Assembly: GCA_014896635.1 (NCBI GenBank)
Contig: JADBKA010000010.1
Location: forward strand, 1-38,939
Direction of reading: 5' to 3'
Length of the DNA: 38,939 bases
Source: Ktedonobacteraceae bacterium
GTDB lineage: Bacteria > Chloroflexota > Ktedonobacteria > Ktedonobacterales > Ktedonobacteraceae
Both the position numbers and the translations under genes were made by a program. Shown here piece after piece: positions 1 through 7,690 of this stretch. Numbering within the stretch: the first letter of the stretch is position 1; each line of letters starts with the position of its first letter. Under the pieces are notes generated by a model. The model was given only the letters and a program-made list of their open reading frames with translations. It made no database searches and was not told the origin of the DNA.

Positions 1-21
1 GATAGGTAAGAGGAGTAATAT

Positions 22-1683
22 ATGTCGAATATACGTAAAGTATCGAGGATGAAGCTACCCAATCCCTTCCTCAGAAGGACCAGGCCATCAGTCTATGCTG
101 ACAATAGAAGTCTGGCTACTCCAGAGGAGGCACAGGGCTATGTCTCAGGTAGGAGCACAGAAATCACCGAGATCATCATGGGAGATCAGGGTGCGATCAT
201 CCTGGCCGGCGCTCCCCATATCGGCAAAACGGCGCTCATCCATTACCTCGATGATAATTCCGATATCTGTTCCTGGCGTGAAGAATTAATCGATCTGAAA
301 GATCTAGTGGATCTGGATGCGATTCACTTCACTTCGATAGATCTTACGCCTCTGGGCAGAGAATCGCCGCAAAACCAGTATTCAGCCTTTCAGAAACAAT
401 GTATACGGGCGCTCCAGGCTGTTTACCGGCCTGTAGACGGCTCTACGTTCTCAACCGACCTGCCAGGCTTGCGCCATTTGCTCGCCCAGGCCGGGTATGA
501 TCATCCCAATGGTCGCTATTTTGTGATGCTGGATAGCATTGAGCGCCTCGGCCATCTCTATGCTCACGAGATCACTACCGATGGAAAGATCGAGACGGCG
601 CAGGATCGTGGGCTTGCACTCCTGCAACAATGCGGGGCCATTCGCATGCTGATCGACCTGAGAGACGAGTTTCCTTATTTCGGGATCATTCTTTCTATTG
701 AACTCCAGCCGCGCCCGGATATAGGTCAGCAGTTTTCTCGTATCTCAAAGCATCTTTCTTATGATCTGGCCCGCTTCACCACTATGACGCTGAAAGCCTT
801 CTCGCTGGACGATGCCAGGCGTTTTCTTCAGCAGAAACCTGAAAGCTTCGGCAAAAACTGGGCCACGCAATTCCGAACCCTGACAGATACCGCTATTTTC
901 ACAGAACAAGAAGAGAACTGGTTACTTGAGCAGGCCGGCACTCATCCCTATATTCTTCAACAGTTCTGCTTCCATGCTTTTTCCTACAAGCAACGCCACG
1001 CCAGTGTTGCCGGCAGATGGATACCCCTCGAAGAAACCTTTAAGCGGCAAATTGTTGATACGGTCAAAGAACGTCTGAGCACCTTCTTTACCAATATCTG
1101 GGATCGGGTACAGCAGGCTCTTGACCAGTGTAGTGATGAGACAAAACAGCAGTTTTATCAGATGTTTCTTACCTCTGAAGCAAAGCCGGTTCAGCCAGTA
1201 GCAACCTGGAACAGTCAGGACAAAGATCTGCGCTATATTCTTGCCTGTGAGGGTCTCATCTGCTTCGACAGGCTCCAGCAAAACGTGTACTATCCAGGCC
1301 GTTTATTGCTGGAATATCTCAACGAGGAAATCCGCAAAAGTGGGAGAGCGGTAGTTCCTGCAACCGCAGGACCGGCGACAGCATTCACAACGCGCACCGT
1401 CTGGCTCACAACGAGCTGTCCCGGCAGCCGCTCAGAACACCTCTCACTCTCTGAACTGGAATATCGTTTGTTGCAGCAACTCCTGCAATCTCCACAGAAC
1501 TGCACGGAGAAAATGCTGATGACCGCCGCCTGGGGTAAGCCCATCGACCGCTCGACCTTTATGCAGCGTATGCACCATCTGCGGAAAAAATTAAAAAAGC
1601 ACTGTGGGGAGGTGGAGATGATCGAAAACCGCTATGGCGGGCAATACTCTCTGACACACCCTGAGTGGTTTCATCTCCAGTGA
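22..1683 (+). CDS. P-loop ATPase fused to C-terminal OmpR-type winged helix
   Basis: A 553-residue protein. Near the N-terminus is a Walker A motif GAPHIGKT (residues 63-70), and a Walker B-like strand FVMLD ends at about residue 171, followed by a long helical region typical of STAND/AAA-type signalling ATPases. The last about 90 residues (from LSLSELEYRLL) have the pattern of an OmpR/PhoB winged helix: a recognition segment with repeated basic residues (MHHLRKKLKK) and a terminal wing ENRYGGQYSL. No receiver domain is present, so control is probably by nucleotide state rather than phosphorylation. An AGGAG ribosome site at 11-15 supports the ATG at 22. The target genes are unknown. The ATPase-regulator assignment is from motifs; the exact family is inferred. 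Confidence 0.75.
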   Translation: MSNIRKVSRMKLPNPFLRRTRPSVYADNRSLATPEEAQGYVSGRSTEITEIIMGDQGAIILAGAPHIGKTALIHYLDDNSDICSWREELIDLKDLVDLDAIHFTSIDLTPLGRESPQNQYSAFQKQCIRALQAVYRPVDGSTFSTDLPGLRHLLAQAGYDHPNGRYFVMLDSIERLGHLYAHEITTDGKIETAQDRGLALLQQCGAIRMLIDLRDEFPYFGIILSIELQPRPDIGQQFSRISKHLSYDLARFTTMTLKAFSLDDARRFLQQKPESFGKNWATQFRTLTDTAIFTEQEENWLLEQAGTHPYILQQFCFHAFSYKQRHASVAGRWIPLEETFKRQIVDTVKERLSTFFTNIWDRVQQALDQCSDETKQQFYQMFLTSEAKPVQPVATWNSQDKDLRYILACEGLICFDRLQQNVYYPGRLLLEYLNEEIRKSGRAVVPATAGPATAFTTRTVWLTTSCPGSRSEHLSLSELEYRLLQQLLQSPQNCTEKMLMTAAWGKPIDRSTFMQRMHHLRKKLKKHCGEVEMIENRYGGQYSLTHPEWFHLQ

Positions 1684-1709
1684 CTGCAACAGGGGCGAGG
1701 CGAACTGAC

Positions 1710-1748
1710 TCTTCTGCCTGTTTAAGCTACACGCAGACAGGCAGAAGA
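1710..1748. terminator. 12-bp hairpin between convergent genes
   Basis: Perfect 12-bp inverted repeat (arms 1710-1721 and 1737-1748, 15-nt loop) between two convergent genes. The stop codon of the minus-strand gene (1727-1729) lies in the loop and the right arm is still coding. There is no U-run on either side, so it may act as an mRNA 3'-end stabiliser or a non-canonical terminator. Confidence 0.5.
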
Positions 1749-2869
1749 CGTTGAGCATGCGCATGCACTCTCCTCAGATACATTTTGCCCAGTTCCAGTT
1801 CTTCATAGTACATCACAAAAGCATGAGTACAGGCCATCGCCTTTTCAGCCATGTAGTATTCCAGCAAGCGCCAGACAGCATCTCCACTTTCCTTCATCTC
1901 AAATAAATAATGCTCCAGGAACACTTTGACCAGGTCAGCGGCTCGCTGCTCCAGTACCTCTGTTTGTCTTTCACCAGTAGTCACTGCCAGAGCAAGCTGT
2001 AATCGCACTTCCAGATCGACCGCCAGCATTGCTACGTCGCTGAGCGTGTCAATATTGCAGAGCAAAGGATTAAAATCAATGCAATCAAGCGGTAGGAGGC
2101 GACTACGCCATAATAGCTTGCAGCCGGGGAAAGGTAACACGGGCTTGAGCCAGAGATTGATCGTTTTGAGGTCGCCATGACAGCGTTTGACGTGGCCTTC
2201 TTCGTAGCGCCTGTTGAAATCGTCTGCTGCACCCGATATGAAGTTTTGCATAATCTCTCCGATAGCCCGATGCTGCTCTATTTCACAATTTTGTTGTGTA
2301 AGACGGTTCAGCGCCTGCTCGAATAACTTTATATTTGTCTCCAACTTCTTTGGAAGATATTGTGGCTGGCCCAGTTCATGTGTGGCCCTATCAACTTGCT
2401 GGTGAATGCGCGCAATTTTTTCAGCAAGGAAGCGCATACCTTTCTCCGTTGCCAGCCTGTCAAGCCAGTTATCCAATCGCCACTCGTCCTTGAGGCGTTT
2501 CATCACGATGGCGTATTCCTGGTTGAGCTGGATATCCTGCATGCGCGGATTCTTGATGATCCTTCCTCGTCCAATTTCTTTCAGATGAGGTTCTGTAGTA
2601 GCTATAGGAGCAATGCCTAGATAAATACCGGGGGCAAAACGACGATTGAAGGCCAGACCTTCCTGTAAGTTGTTAAAATTGTTCGGCTCATCTGCTACAG
2701 GGAACAGCAGATCGGCTCCACGTGGCCACTTTTTAATACATGTCCGCCTGTGTGTTCGTTGACTGCGGGTGAAGAAAATAATTGTGACAGGTGAAATAAA
2801 CCGCTTATCAACGATGTAAGGAAGGACACCTCTTTTAAAAAAAAATTTCAAATAGGCGATCCTCTGCAT
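1727..2869 (-). CDS. Aminoglycoside phosphotransferase-like kinase (COG2187 type)
   Basis: The protein has the protein-kinase-like fold signature of the COG2187 aminoglycoside-phosphotransferase-like family: FNRRFAPGIYLG near the start, the catalytic loop HGDLKTINLWL, and the metal-binding segment CIDFNPLLCNIDTLSDVAML. Members are often fused to a P-loop nucleotide kinase; here that second domain is absent. Substrate is unknown, and a resistance role should not be assumed. The start is uncertain. The frame stays open to a TTG at 2995, but the first 40 residues there look non-coding. I chose the ATG at 2869 (380 aa), which just precedes the homologous region, although no clear ribosome site is seen there. 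The N-terminal lobe (residues 20-50) fits the family poorly, so local decay is possible. Confidence 0.65.
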   Translation of the reverse strand: MQRIAYLKFFFKRGVLPYIVDKRFISPVTIIFFTRSQRTHRRTCIKKWPRGADLLFPVADEPNNFNNLQEGLAFNRRFAPGIYLGIAPIATTEPHLKEIGRGRIIKNPRMQDIQLNQEYAIVMKRLKDEWRLDNWLDRLATEKGMRFLAEKIARIHQQVDRATHELGQPQYLPKKLETNIKLFEQALNRLTQQNCEIEQHRAIGEIMQNFISGAADDFNRRYEEGHVKRCHGDLKTINLWLKPVLPFPGCKLLWRSRLLPLDCIDFNPLLCNIDTLSDVAMLAVDLEVRLQLALAVTTGERQTEVLEQRAADLVKVFLEHYLFEMKESGDAVWRLLEYYMAEKAMACTHAFVMYYEELELGKMYLRRVHAHAQRLLPVCV

Positions 2870-3006
2870 AGGTTTTATGTCTGGACGTGATTTACAACAC
2901 CAGCCCGCTCCTCCCTTTTTGTTATTACCAGCCTGCAAGGGCGCTGCCTCGTCACAGGGCGCCTGTAGTATAACATGGCAGTAGTCTAGACGCAAGAGGT
3001 CAGGGT

Positions 3007-3041
3007 GTCTTCTCTCACCCTTCGTCCGGGTGAGAGAAGAC
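3007..3041 (-). terminator. 14-bp hairpin downstream of DJ-1/PfpI gene
   Basis: Perfect 14-bp stem (3007-3020 with 3028-3041) with a 7-nt loop, starting 9 nt past the stop codon of the minus-strand gene ending at 3050. No U-run follows, but position and strength fit a transcript 3' end. Confidence 0.55.
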
Positions 3042-3049
3042 GGTGCAGG

Positions 3050-3685
3050 TTACTCTCCGCTTTTTCCAGCTTTTTCCTGCAAAGCATAAAAGTACGACTC
3101 ATCGCCCGATTTATACAGATGATACCATGCTTCGAGCACGCCGGCATCGTAGATTTCCAGCACCTTGAAGATCTGGTGGGCGAACTCGATGGGGTAGATG
3201 CCGCCGGCGGTGATAACGTTTTTATCCGTCACGGCTGGCTGATTCTGGTAGAGTGCCTCGCCCCGGTAGTGCGTGGCCTTCAGTTCCGCCAGACTGTTGC
3301 TCGTGTGTCGTCTGTCATCGAGGATGCCAGCCAGTGCCAGGCCCGCTGTCGCGCCGCAGATGGCCGCGACCGGCACGCCTGCCGCCACAAACACCTTCGC
3401 CTTCTCAAGCGCGGCAGAATAGGGATAGCGCCCTTCTCCCCAGTTCAAGCCGCCGGGCAGAATCAGCATCGCGCTCTGTGCCGGCTCAAGCTCGTCCAAC
3501 GTCATATCAGGCAGAATAGTGATGCCACCCATTGTTTTTACCGGCTGCCGGCTTGCGCCGACAGTTCTGACACTGTAGCGTTGATGCACCTGAAACTCCG
3601 GGTTATTGATACCGGCAATGGCGTAGGGTGGCTCCCAATCCGCGAGTGTATCGAACACGAAGAGATGGACGATTTGCTGTGTCAT
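3050..3685 (-). CDS. DJ-1/PfpI family protein
   Basis: A 211-residue class I glutamine-amidotransferase-like protein of the DJ-1/PfpI superfamily. The nucleophile elbow is AAICGATAG with Cys110. An early acidic residue (Glu18 in DWEP) sits where DJ-1 proteins place the Glu that contacts the cysteine, and LILPGG marks the central strand. Members act as glyoxalases/deglycases, intracellular peptidases or regulators; nothing here decides which. No signal peptide, so cytoplasmic. The start ATG is preceded by AAAGGAG. It stands alone, divergent from the aminotransferase gene and followed by a hairpin. Confidence 0.8.
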   Translation of the reverse strand: MTQQIVHLFVFDTLADWEPPYAIAGINNPEFQVHQRYSVRTVGASRQPVKTMGGITILPDMTLDELEPAQSAMLILPGGLNWGEGRYPYSAALEKAKVFVAAGVPVAAICGATAGLALAGILDDRRHTSNSLAELKATHYRGEALYQNQPAVTDKNVITAGGIYPIEFAHQIFKVLEIYDAGVLEAWYHLYKSGDESYFYALQEKAGKSGE

Positions 3686-3858
3686 CGCGTCTGCTCCTTT
3701 GTAATTTTATGGTCTGCCATACTCACAGTATAGCAGCGATACAGGGCAAAGTCGTTCCTAAAATAGCTAGCCTCTCTCAATTGGCTCCCCTGCATCCTCA
3801 CATTGTCTCTCGACAGCGCCGTCCACATGCTTTACAGTAAATACTCTATGAAAACGGT

Positions 3859-3887
3859 CGGAGGTCCACGCAACCTCTGGCTTTTTT
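3859..3887 (+). terminator. Weak hairpin plus T-run upstream of aminotransferase
   Basis: A short stem GGAGGT/ACCTCT (last pair G-U), then TGG and a run of six T. It resembles a weak intrinsic terminator or attenuator in the leader of the downstream gene. The T-box signature motif is not seen. Confidence 0.25.
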
Positions 3888-3927
3888 GAACTATCAGATT
3901 CTTCAGTCAATCCAGGAAGGTAGTGAT

Positions 3928-5175
3928 ATGCAAATGGTGCAAACAGAGTGGAACCATCGTTTTGCGCGACGCATGCAGCGTGTCAAGGCTTCGGCTATCC
4001 GCGAACTGCTCAAAGTGACGGAGATGCCGGGGACGATTTCTTTTGCCGGCGGATTGCCCGCGCCGGAGATTTTTCCCGTCGAGCAGATTGCCGAGGTCAC
4101 GCAGCGAGTCCTGCGCACAAGCGGTCAGCAAGCTCTGCAATACAGCACGACAGAAGGATATCGTCCCCTGCGTGAACTACTTGTACAGCATGCACAGCAG
4201 CAGGGATTGCACGTTTCCATTGATAATATTTTGATCGTCTCCGGCTCACAGCAGGGTCTCGACCTGCTGGCGAAGATCCTGGTCGATCCCGCTGATCGCC
4301 TGCTCGTTGAGTCGCCGACCTACATGGGGGCCTTGCAGGCATTCAACGCTTACGAGCCGGAGTACATTGCGGTGCCTTCCGATGAGCAGGGCATCATCAC
4401 CGATTTGCTGGAAGAGGCGCTGCAAAAGCATCCCAGATTTATTTATGCACTGCCCAACTTCCAGAATCCGACAGGCGTCACATTCTCACTCGAACGCCGG
4501 CAGCAACTGGTCGAGATGGCCGGTCGCTACGGCGTTCCCATCCTGGAAGATGATCCCTACGCGCAATTGCGCTTTGAGGGTGAGCCGCTGCCCTCTTCGC
4601 TCACGCTCGAGAACGAGCGGCAGGGACAGATGGGACAGCGGGATCAGCTCTATCATGGCAATGTCATTCAGCTCAATACCTTCTCCAAAACCCTGACGCC
4701 CGGCCTGCGTCTAGGCTGGATTGTTGCGCCTACCGAGGTGATCGGCAAGCTGGTTCAGGTCAAGCAGGGTGCCGATCTGCATACCGCTACTTTTAATCAG
4801 ATGATCGCCTACGAGATTGCGCGTGCAGGTTTCCTCGAAGAGCATATCCCTATCATTCGCCAGACCTATCGCCAGCGGCGCGATGCCATGCTGGCCGCGA
4901 TGGAAGAATACTTCCCCGCAGAGGTTCACTGGACACGCCCCCAGGGAGGCATGTTTCTCTGGGTCACAGTGCCAGAAGGACTGGACACGACAGAGATGCT
5001 CAAGGATGCGCTGGAATACCAGGTTGCTTTCGTGCCGGGCGCGTCATTCCATCCCTGCGGCGGTGGCACGAATACTATGCGTCTGAGCTACTCGGCGGCG
5101 GCACCACAGCAGATCGAGGAGGGCATCTCACGCCTGGGACGCATGCTGCACAAAAAACTTGCACATCTGCACTAA
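3928..5175 (+). CDS. PLP-dependent aminotransferase, LysN/MocR-type fold I
   Basis: A class I/II aminotransferase of 415 residues, related to 2-aminoadipate transaminase LysN and other multi-substrate aromatic/branched-chain transaminases. Visible motifs: PNFQNPTG (substrate/PLP contact), ILEDDPYAQLRF (Asp and Tyr contacting PLP), and the Schiff-base lysine in NTFSKTLTPGLRLGW (Lys254), followed by the phosphate-binding Arg. The N-terminus (KVTEMPGTISFAGGLPAPE) is typical of stand-alone LysN-like enzymes with no GntR domain, so it is not a MocR regulator. The frame opens at a TTG at 3886, but AGGAAGG at 3914-3920 sits 7 nt before the ATG at 3928, so I use that. Substrate is not determined; neighbours give no lysine-pathway context. 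Confidence 0.85.
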   Translation: MQMVQTEWNHRFARRMQRVKASAIRELLKVTEMPGTISFAGGLPAPEIFPVEQIAEVTQRVLRTSGQQALQYSTTEGYRPLRELLVQHAQQQGLHVSIDNILIVSGSQQGLDLLAKILVDPADRLLVESPTYMGALQAFNAYEPEYIAVPSDEQGIITDLLEEALQKHPRFIYALPNFQNPTGVTFSLERRQQLVEMAGRYGVPILEDDPYAQLRFEGEPLPSSLTLENERQGQMGQRDQLYHGNVIQLNTFSKTLTPGLRLGWIVAPTEVIGKLVQVKQGADLHTATFNQMIAYEIARAGFLEEHIPIIRQTYRQRRDAMLAAMEEYFPAEVHWTRPQGGMFLWVTVPEGLDTTEMLKDALEYQVAFVPGASFHPCGGGTNTMRLSYSAAAPQQIEEGISRLGRMLHKKLAHLH

Positions 5176-5484
5176 ATAAAACGGCGAAAGTGCAGCGGAA
5201 AATGTGGGCCAAGGCGACAGGGGGGCAGGACAGGGGGGCAGGGAGAGACCGGGCCAGGGTCCGCACTTTCGGTGCCACCCTCTCCTATCACGGGTTTCCC
5301 GCAAGTATTTTGCCGGATCATCTAGATTTGTCCGGCAGGAGCGGGTTACACGAATCACAGCCTGGCTCACGCTGGTAAACCATCGTCAGGGGCCTGTCAT
5401 CCTTTTGCCCGTTGCCAGACGTGTTTATGACAGAATGGAACGCAGTGAGCAGAGATTCTAGCAGTGTGGAAAGAGGTGTACTCC
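5176..5484. other. Intergenic region with tandem 13-mer and inverted repeat
   Basis: About 300 bp with no convincing gene. It holds two adjacent copies of a 13-mer GACAGGGGGGCAG (5216-5228 and 5229-5241) and a long-range inverted repeat CGAAAGTGC/GCACTTTCG (5185-5193 with 5263-5271) that encloses them. The rest is featureless leader of the EF-P gene. Confidence 0.6.
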
Positions 5485-6060
5485 ATGATCTCATCGAATG
5501 AAATACAGAAAGGTCTCTCCCTCGACATCGACGGTGAGCAGTATACCGTGCTTGAGTGGCAACATGTGGGTAAGGCGCGCGGCAGCGCGAATATCCGTCT
5601 GAAACTGCGTCACCTGCGTACGCGCGAGATCATTGAACGGACGCTGGATGCTGGCCATAAATTTAGAGTAGTGCCGGTAGTACGCCGTCCTGCGATTTTT
5701 ATGTACTGGGATGGGGAGTTCTATCATTTCATGCTGATGGATACCGAGTCGCAGGAAGAGATCATTGTTTCTCCGCAGATAGCCGGCGAGGCACGCAAAT
5801 ACATCGTCGATAACCTGCAAGTCAACCTGCTTTTACTCAACGGTGAGCCGGTTACTATCGAGTTACCGGAATCCGTTGTGATGCGCGTAAAAGAGGTTGA
5901 AATGCCGAAGGTTGGCACAGCGAGCCACTACAGACATGCGACGGTTGAAGGCCCGGCGCATACTGACAGCAACTTAAGCGTGCTGGTCCCGCAGTTTATC
6001 TCTGCTGGCGATCTGATTCGCGTCAACACCAGCACTGGCGAATATATAGAGCGAGTTTGA
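5485..6060 (+). CDS. efp: Elongation factor P-like protein with Arg32 tip
   Basis: A 191-residue protein with the three-barrel layout of elongation factor P, which relieves ribosome stalling at polyproline. Domain I reads MISSNEIQKGL...VLEWQHV and the end GDLIRVNTSTGEYIERV is the classic EF-P C-terminus. The loop that reaches the peptidyl-transferase centre is GKARGSAN, placing Arg32 at the tip, as in Thermus thermophilus and the EarP-type proteins, rather than the modified Lys of E. coli. The usual Pro-Gly before the tip is missing and the domain III motif GDTxxGGxKPAT is degraded to VGTASHYRHAT. It may be a divergent paralogue. Start chosen at ATG 5485 (AGAGG upstream), not the GTG at 5464. 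Confidence 0.85.
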   Translation: MISSNEIQKGLSLDIDGEQYTVLEWQHVGKARGSANIRLKLRHLRTREIIERTLDAGHKFRVVPVVRRPAIFMYWDGEFYHFMLMDTESQEEIIVSPQIAGEARKYIVDNLQVNLLLLNGEPVTIELPESVVMRVKEVEMPKVGTASHYRHATVEGPAHTDSNLSVLVPQFISAGDLIRVNTSTGEYIERV

Positions 6061-6072
6061 GGCTCCCATCCC

Positions 6073-7287
6073 TCAGAGAGGGCGCATCAAACTCTGCAAA
6101 CGTTCTCGCCATGCGGCGGTGGCGAATGCCGGCGTACCGCGACAGAGCGTTGCTTGCAGTTTGAGCGAATTGTCCAGAATGAGCAGATCCGCCTCATAGC
6201 CGCAGCGCAGCCGCGCCTTGCGGTTGTCAACTCTGGCCGCTTTTGCCGGATTAAGTGTCAGCATGCCCACCGCCTCTTGCAGGGAGACGCCAGTCATCTG
6301 GATGATGTTGCGCAGCGCCGAGTCCATCGTCAGTACGCTACCCGCCAGCGCGCCGTTTTCCAGGCGAGCGGCTCCCTGTGCGATGTGCAATTTCTGTCCA
6401 GCAAATTCAAAGACGGCATCAAGGGGCAGGCCCGCGCCTGCCTGAGCATCAGTGACAACAATTGTGCGCTCCGGTCCGAGCATCCTTATCAGCGCATTGA
6501 CCACCGCCGGGTGTACATGCACACCGTCGGCGATGATCTCGCCGAACACGCGCTGCTCCTGTACAACCGCTGCCAGTGGACCCGGTTCGCGGTGCAGTAG
6601 CGGGCGCATGGCATTGAAACAATGCGTCATATGGGTGATGCCGAGCCTGATCGCCTCGACGCTCTGCTCATAATTGCTATCGGTATGGCCCATGCTGACC
6701 GTCACGCCGGCCTCAATCATGCGGCGAATCATCTCGCGCGCTCCCGGCAATTCGGGCGCCAGCGTGATCAGGCGCAGATAGCCTTCGCTTACTTCGAGCA
6801 GGCGCGCAGTCTCGGCCTCATCCGGTGTGCGCAGCCAGGCCGGAGGATGTGCGCCGCGTCGCTTGCTGCTGATGTACGGTCCTTCCAGGTGAATACCGAG
6901 TGGCTCGGCCCCCGGTGCGTGGCTCTTCTCTGCAAATGCTCTGACGGCCGCGACCACTGTGCGCACCTGCGGTTCCGGCAGGGCAGCGGGTACGCCTACC
7001 ACTGCCGCAAGGAAAGCAGTGACGCCGGTAGTCGTAGCCCAGCGCGCGTAGGACTGAATTTCCGCCACGCTCGTGGTGTGCAGGCGATAGCCGCCGCCAC
7101 CATGTGTATGCACCTCGATAAAGCCCGGTACGATAACAGCATCGGCTGCGTCGATGACCAGCTCTCCATCCACAGCTCCCTGCTGGTATCCAACCGCTTT
7201 GATGAGTTCATCTTCAACCACGATATCCCCGCCCGATAGATCGAGCGAAGCGTCAACCAGGCGCGCGCCATGTAACCTGAAACGCAT
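6073..7287 (-). CDS. nagA: N-acetylglucosamine-6-phosphate deacetylase
   Basis: A 404-residue amidohydrolase that converts GlcNAc-6-phosphate to glucosamine-6-phosphate and acetate in the cytoplasm. Motifs: metal site HTHGGGG (His60, His62), LEGPYISSKRRGAH with the metal-binding Glu, MGHTDSNYEQ, THMTHCFNAM (substrate His), and the catalytic Asp in VVTDAQAGAG. Length is normal for NagA. The ATG at 7287 has GGGAG upstream. It is divergent from the GntR-family regulator and GlcNAc kinase, and its promoter overlaps a GntR-type operator, so induction by an amino-sugar phosphate is likely. No nagB is in the window. Confidence 0.93.
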   Translation of the reverse strand: MRFRLHGARLVDASLDLSGGDIVVEDELIKAVGYQQGAVDGELVIDAADAVIVPGFIEVHTHGGGGYRLHTTSVAEIQSYARWATTTGVTAFLAAVVGVPAALPEPQVRTVVAAVRAFAEKSHAPGAEPLGIHLEGPYISSKRRGAHPPAWLRTPDEAETARLLEVSEGYLRLITLAPELPGAREMIRRMIEAGVTVSMGHTDSNYEQSVEAIRLGITHMTHCFNAMRPLLHREPGPLAAVVQEQRVFGEIIADGVHVHPAVVNALIRMLGPERTIVVTDAQAGAGLPLDAVFEFAGQKLHIAQGAARLENGALAGSVLTMDSALRNIIQMTGVSLQEAVGMLTLNPAKAARVDNRKARLRCGYEADLLILDNSLKLQATLCRGTPAFATAAWRERLQSLMRPL

Positions 7288-7365
7288 TAATCTTTCTCCC
7301 AGATAAAAATTTTGCTCAGAGCGGACTGTCCTGTCACTTGACGTTTGCCCCGCTGTATGTAATGA

Positions 7366-7394
7366 TATATATGATAGGATTTTGGTCTATACAA
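7366..7394 (-). promoter_or_regulatory. Predicted nagA promoter
   Basis: On the minus strand, -35 TTGTAT (7394-7389), a 17-bp spacer and -10 TATATA (7371-7366). The -35 lies inside the palindromic operator at 7383-7401. Confidence 0.45.
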
Positions 7395-7401
7395 TATACC
7401 A
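7383..7401. promoter_or_regulatory. GntR/NagR (DasR-like) operator in nagA-nagR gap
   Basis: Imperfect palindrome TGGTCTAT-ACA-ATATACCA (one mismatch per arm). Read on the minus strand it contains ATTGTATAGACCA, close to the known NagR/DasR sites of the ATTGGTATAGACCA type. A further half-like copy TTATACCA follows at 7403-7410. A matching plus-strand promoter (TTGGTC 7382-7387, 16 bp, TATACC 7404-7409) would put nagR under the same site. Confidence 0.65.
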
Positions 7402-7434
7402 ATTATACCACTTCAGGAGAGCCGAAAAAGGGGT

Positions 7435-7607
7435 CATGGTAGTACCCCTTTCGCGTGAACTTAAGGGAAAAAGGGGGTCCAGGAGGCTTTACCTCCTGGC
7501 GGGGGGGTCGGGGGTGTCCCCCGAAAAACCTCTTTTACCCTCTTTTTCTCCTTTGAGAGAGGAGGAAGATCCTCTTCAGTTCACGCACATGGGTAGTAAC
7601 CCCTTTC
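7435..7607 (+). repeat. Palindromic GC-rich element, copy 1, with flanking direct repeats
   Basis: An outer 9-bp stem (7453-7461 with 7578-7586) encloses two GC-rich hairpins: CCAGGAGG/CCTCCTGG (7479-7486, 7492-7499) and TCGGGGG/CCCCCGA (7508-7514, 7518-7524). The unit is flanked by near-identical direct repeats (7435-7452 and 7588-7607) that differ by single-base insertions. Its core aligns with the copies at 23811-23928 and 28573-28729 (both inverted relative to this one). It fills most of the 403-bp gap before the regulator gene. Confidence 0.65.
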
Positions 7608-7690
7608 TTTGTTCCACAGAGGGATTCTTTGGAATATTAAAATTGATGAAGTGGGAAAGAGAAGCCTATTAAGCTTGAACAGGAGAAAGA

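Noticed and set aside
1727..2869. Acquired aminoglycoside-resistance gene
   Set aside because: The motif set fits the COG2187 kinase-like family of unknown substrate, not a known resistance APH.
3850..3927. T-box riboswitch before the aminotransferase gene
   Set aside because: The conserved T-box bulge sequence is absent; only a weak hairpin with a T-run is seen.
7382..7672. 96-codon frame upstream of nagR
   Set aside because: It runs through the operator and the palindromic repeat; composition reflects the repeat, not a protein.
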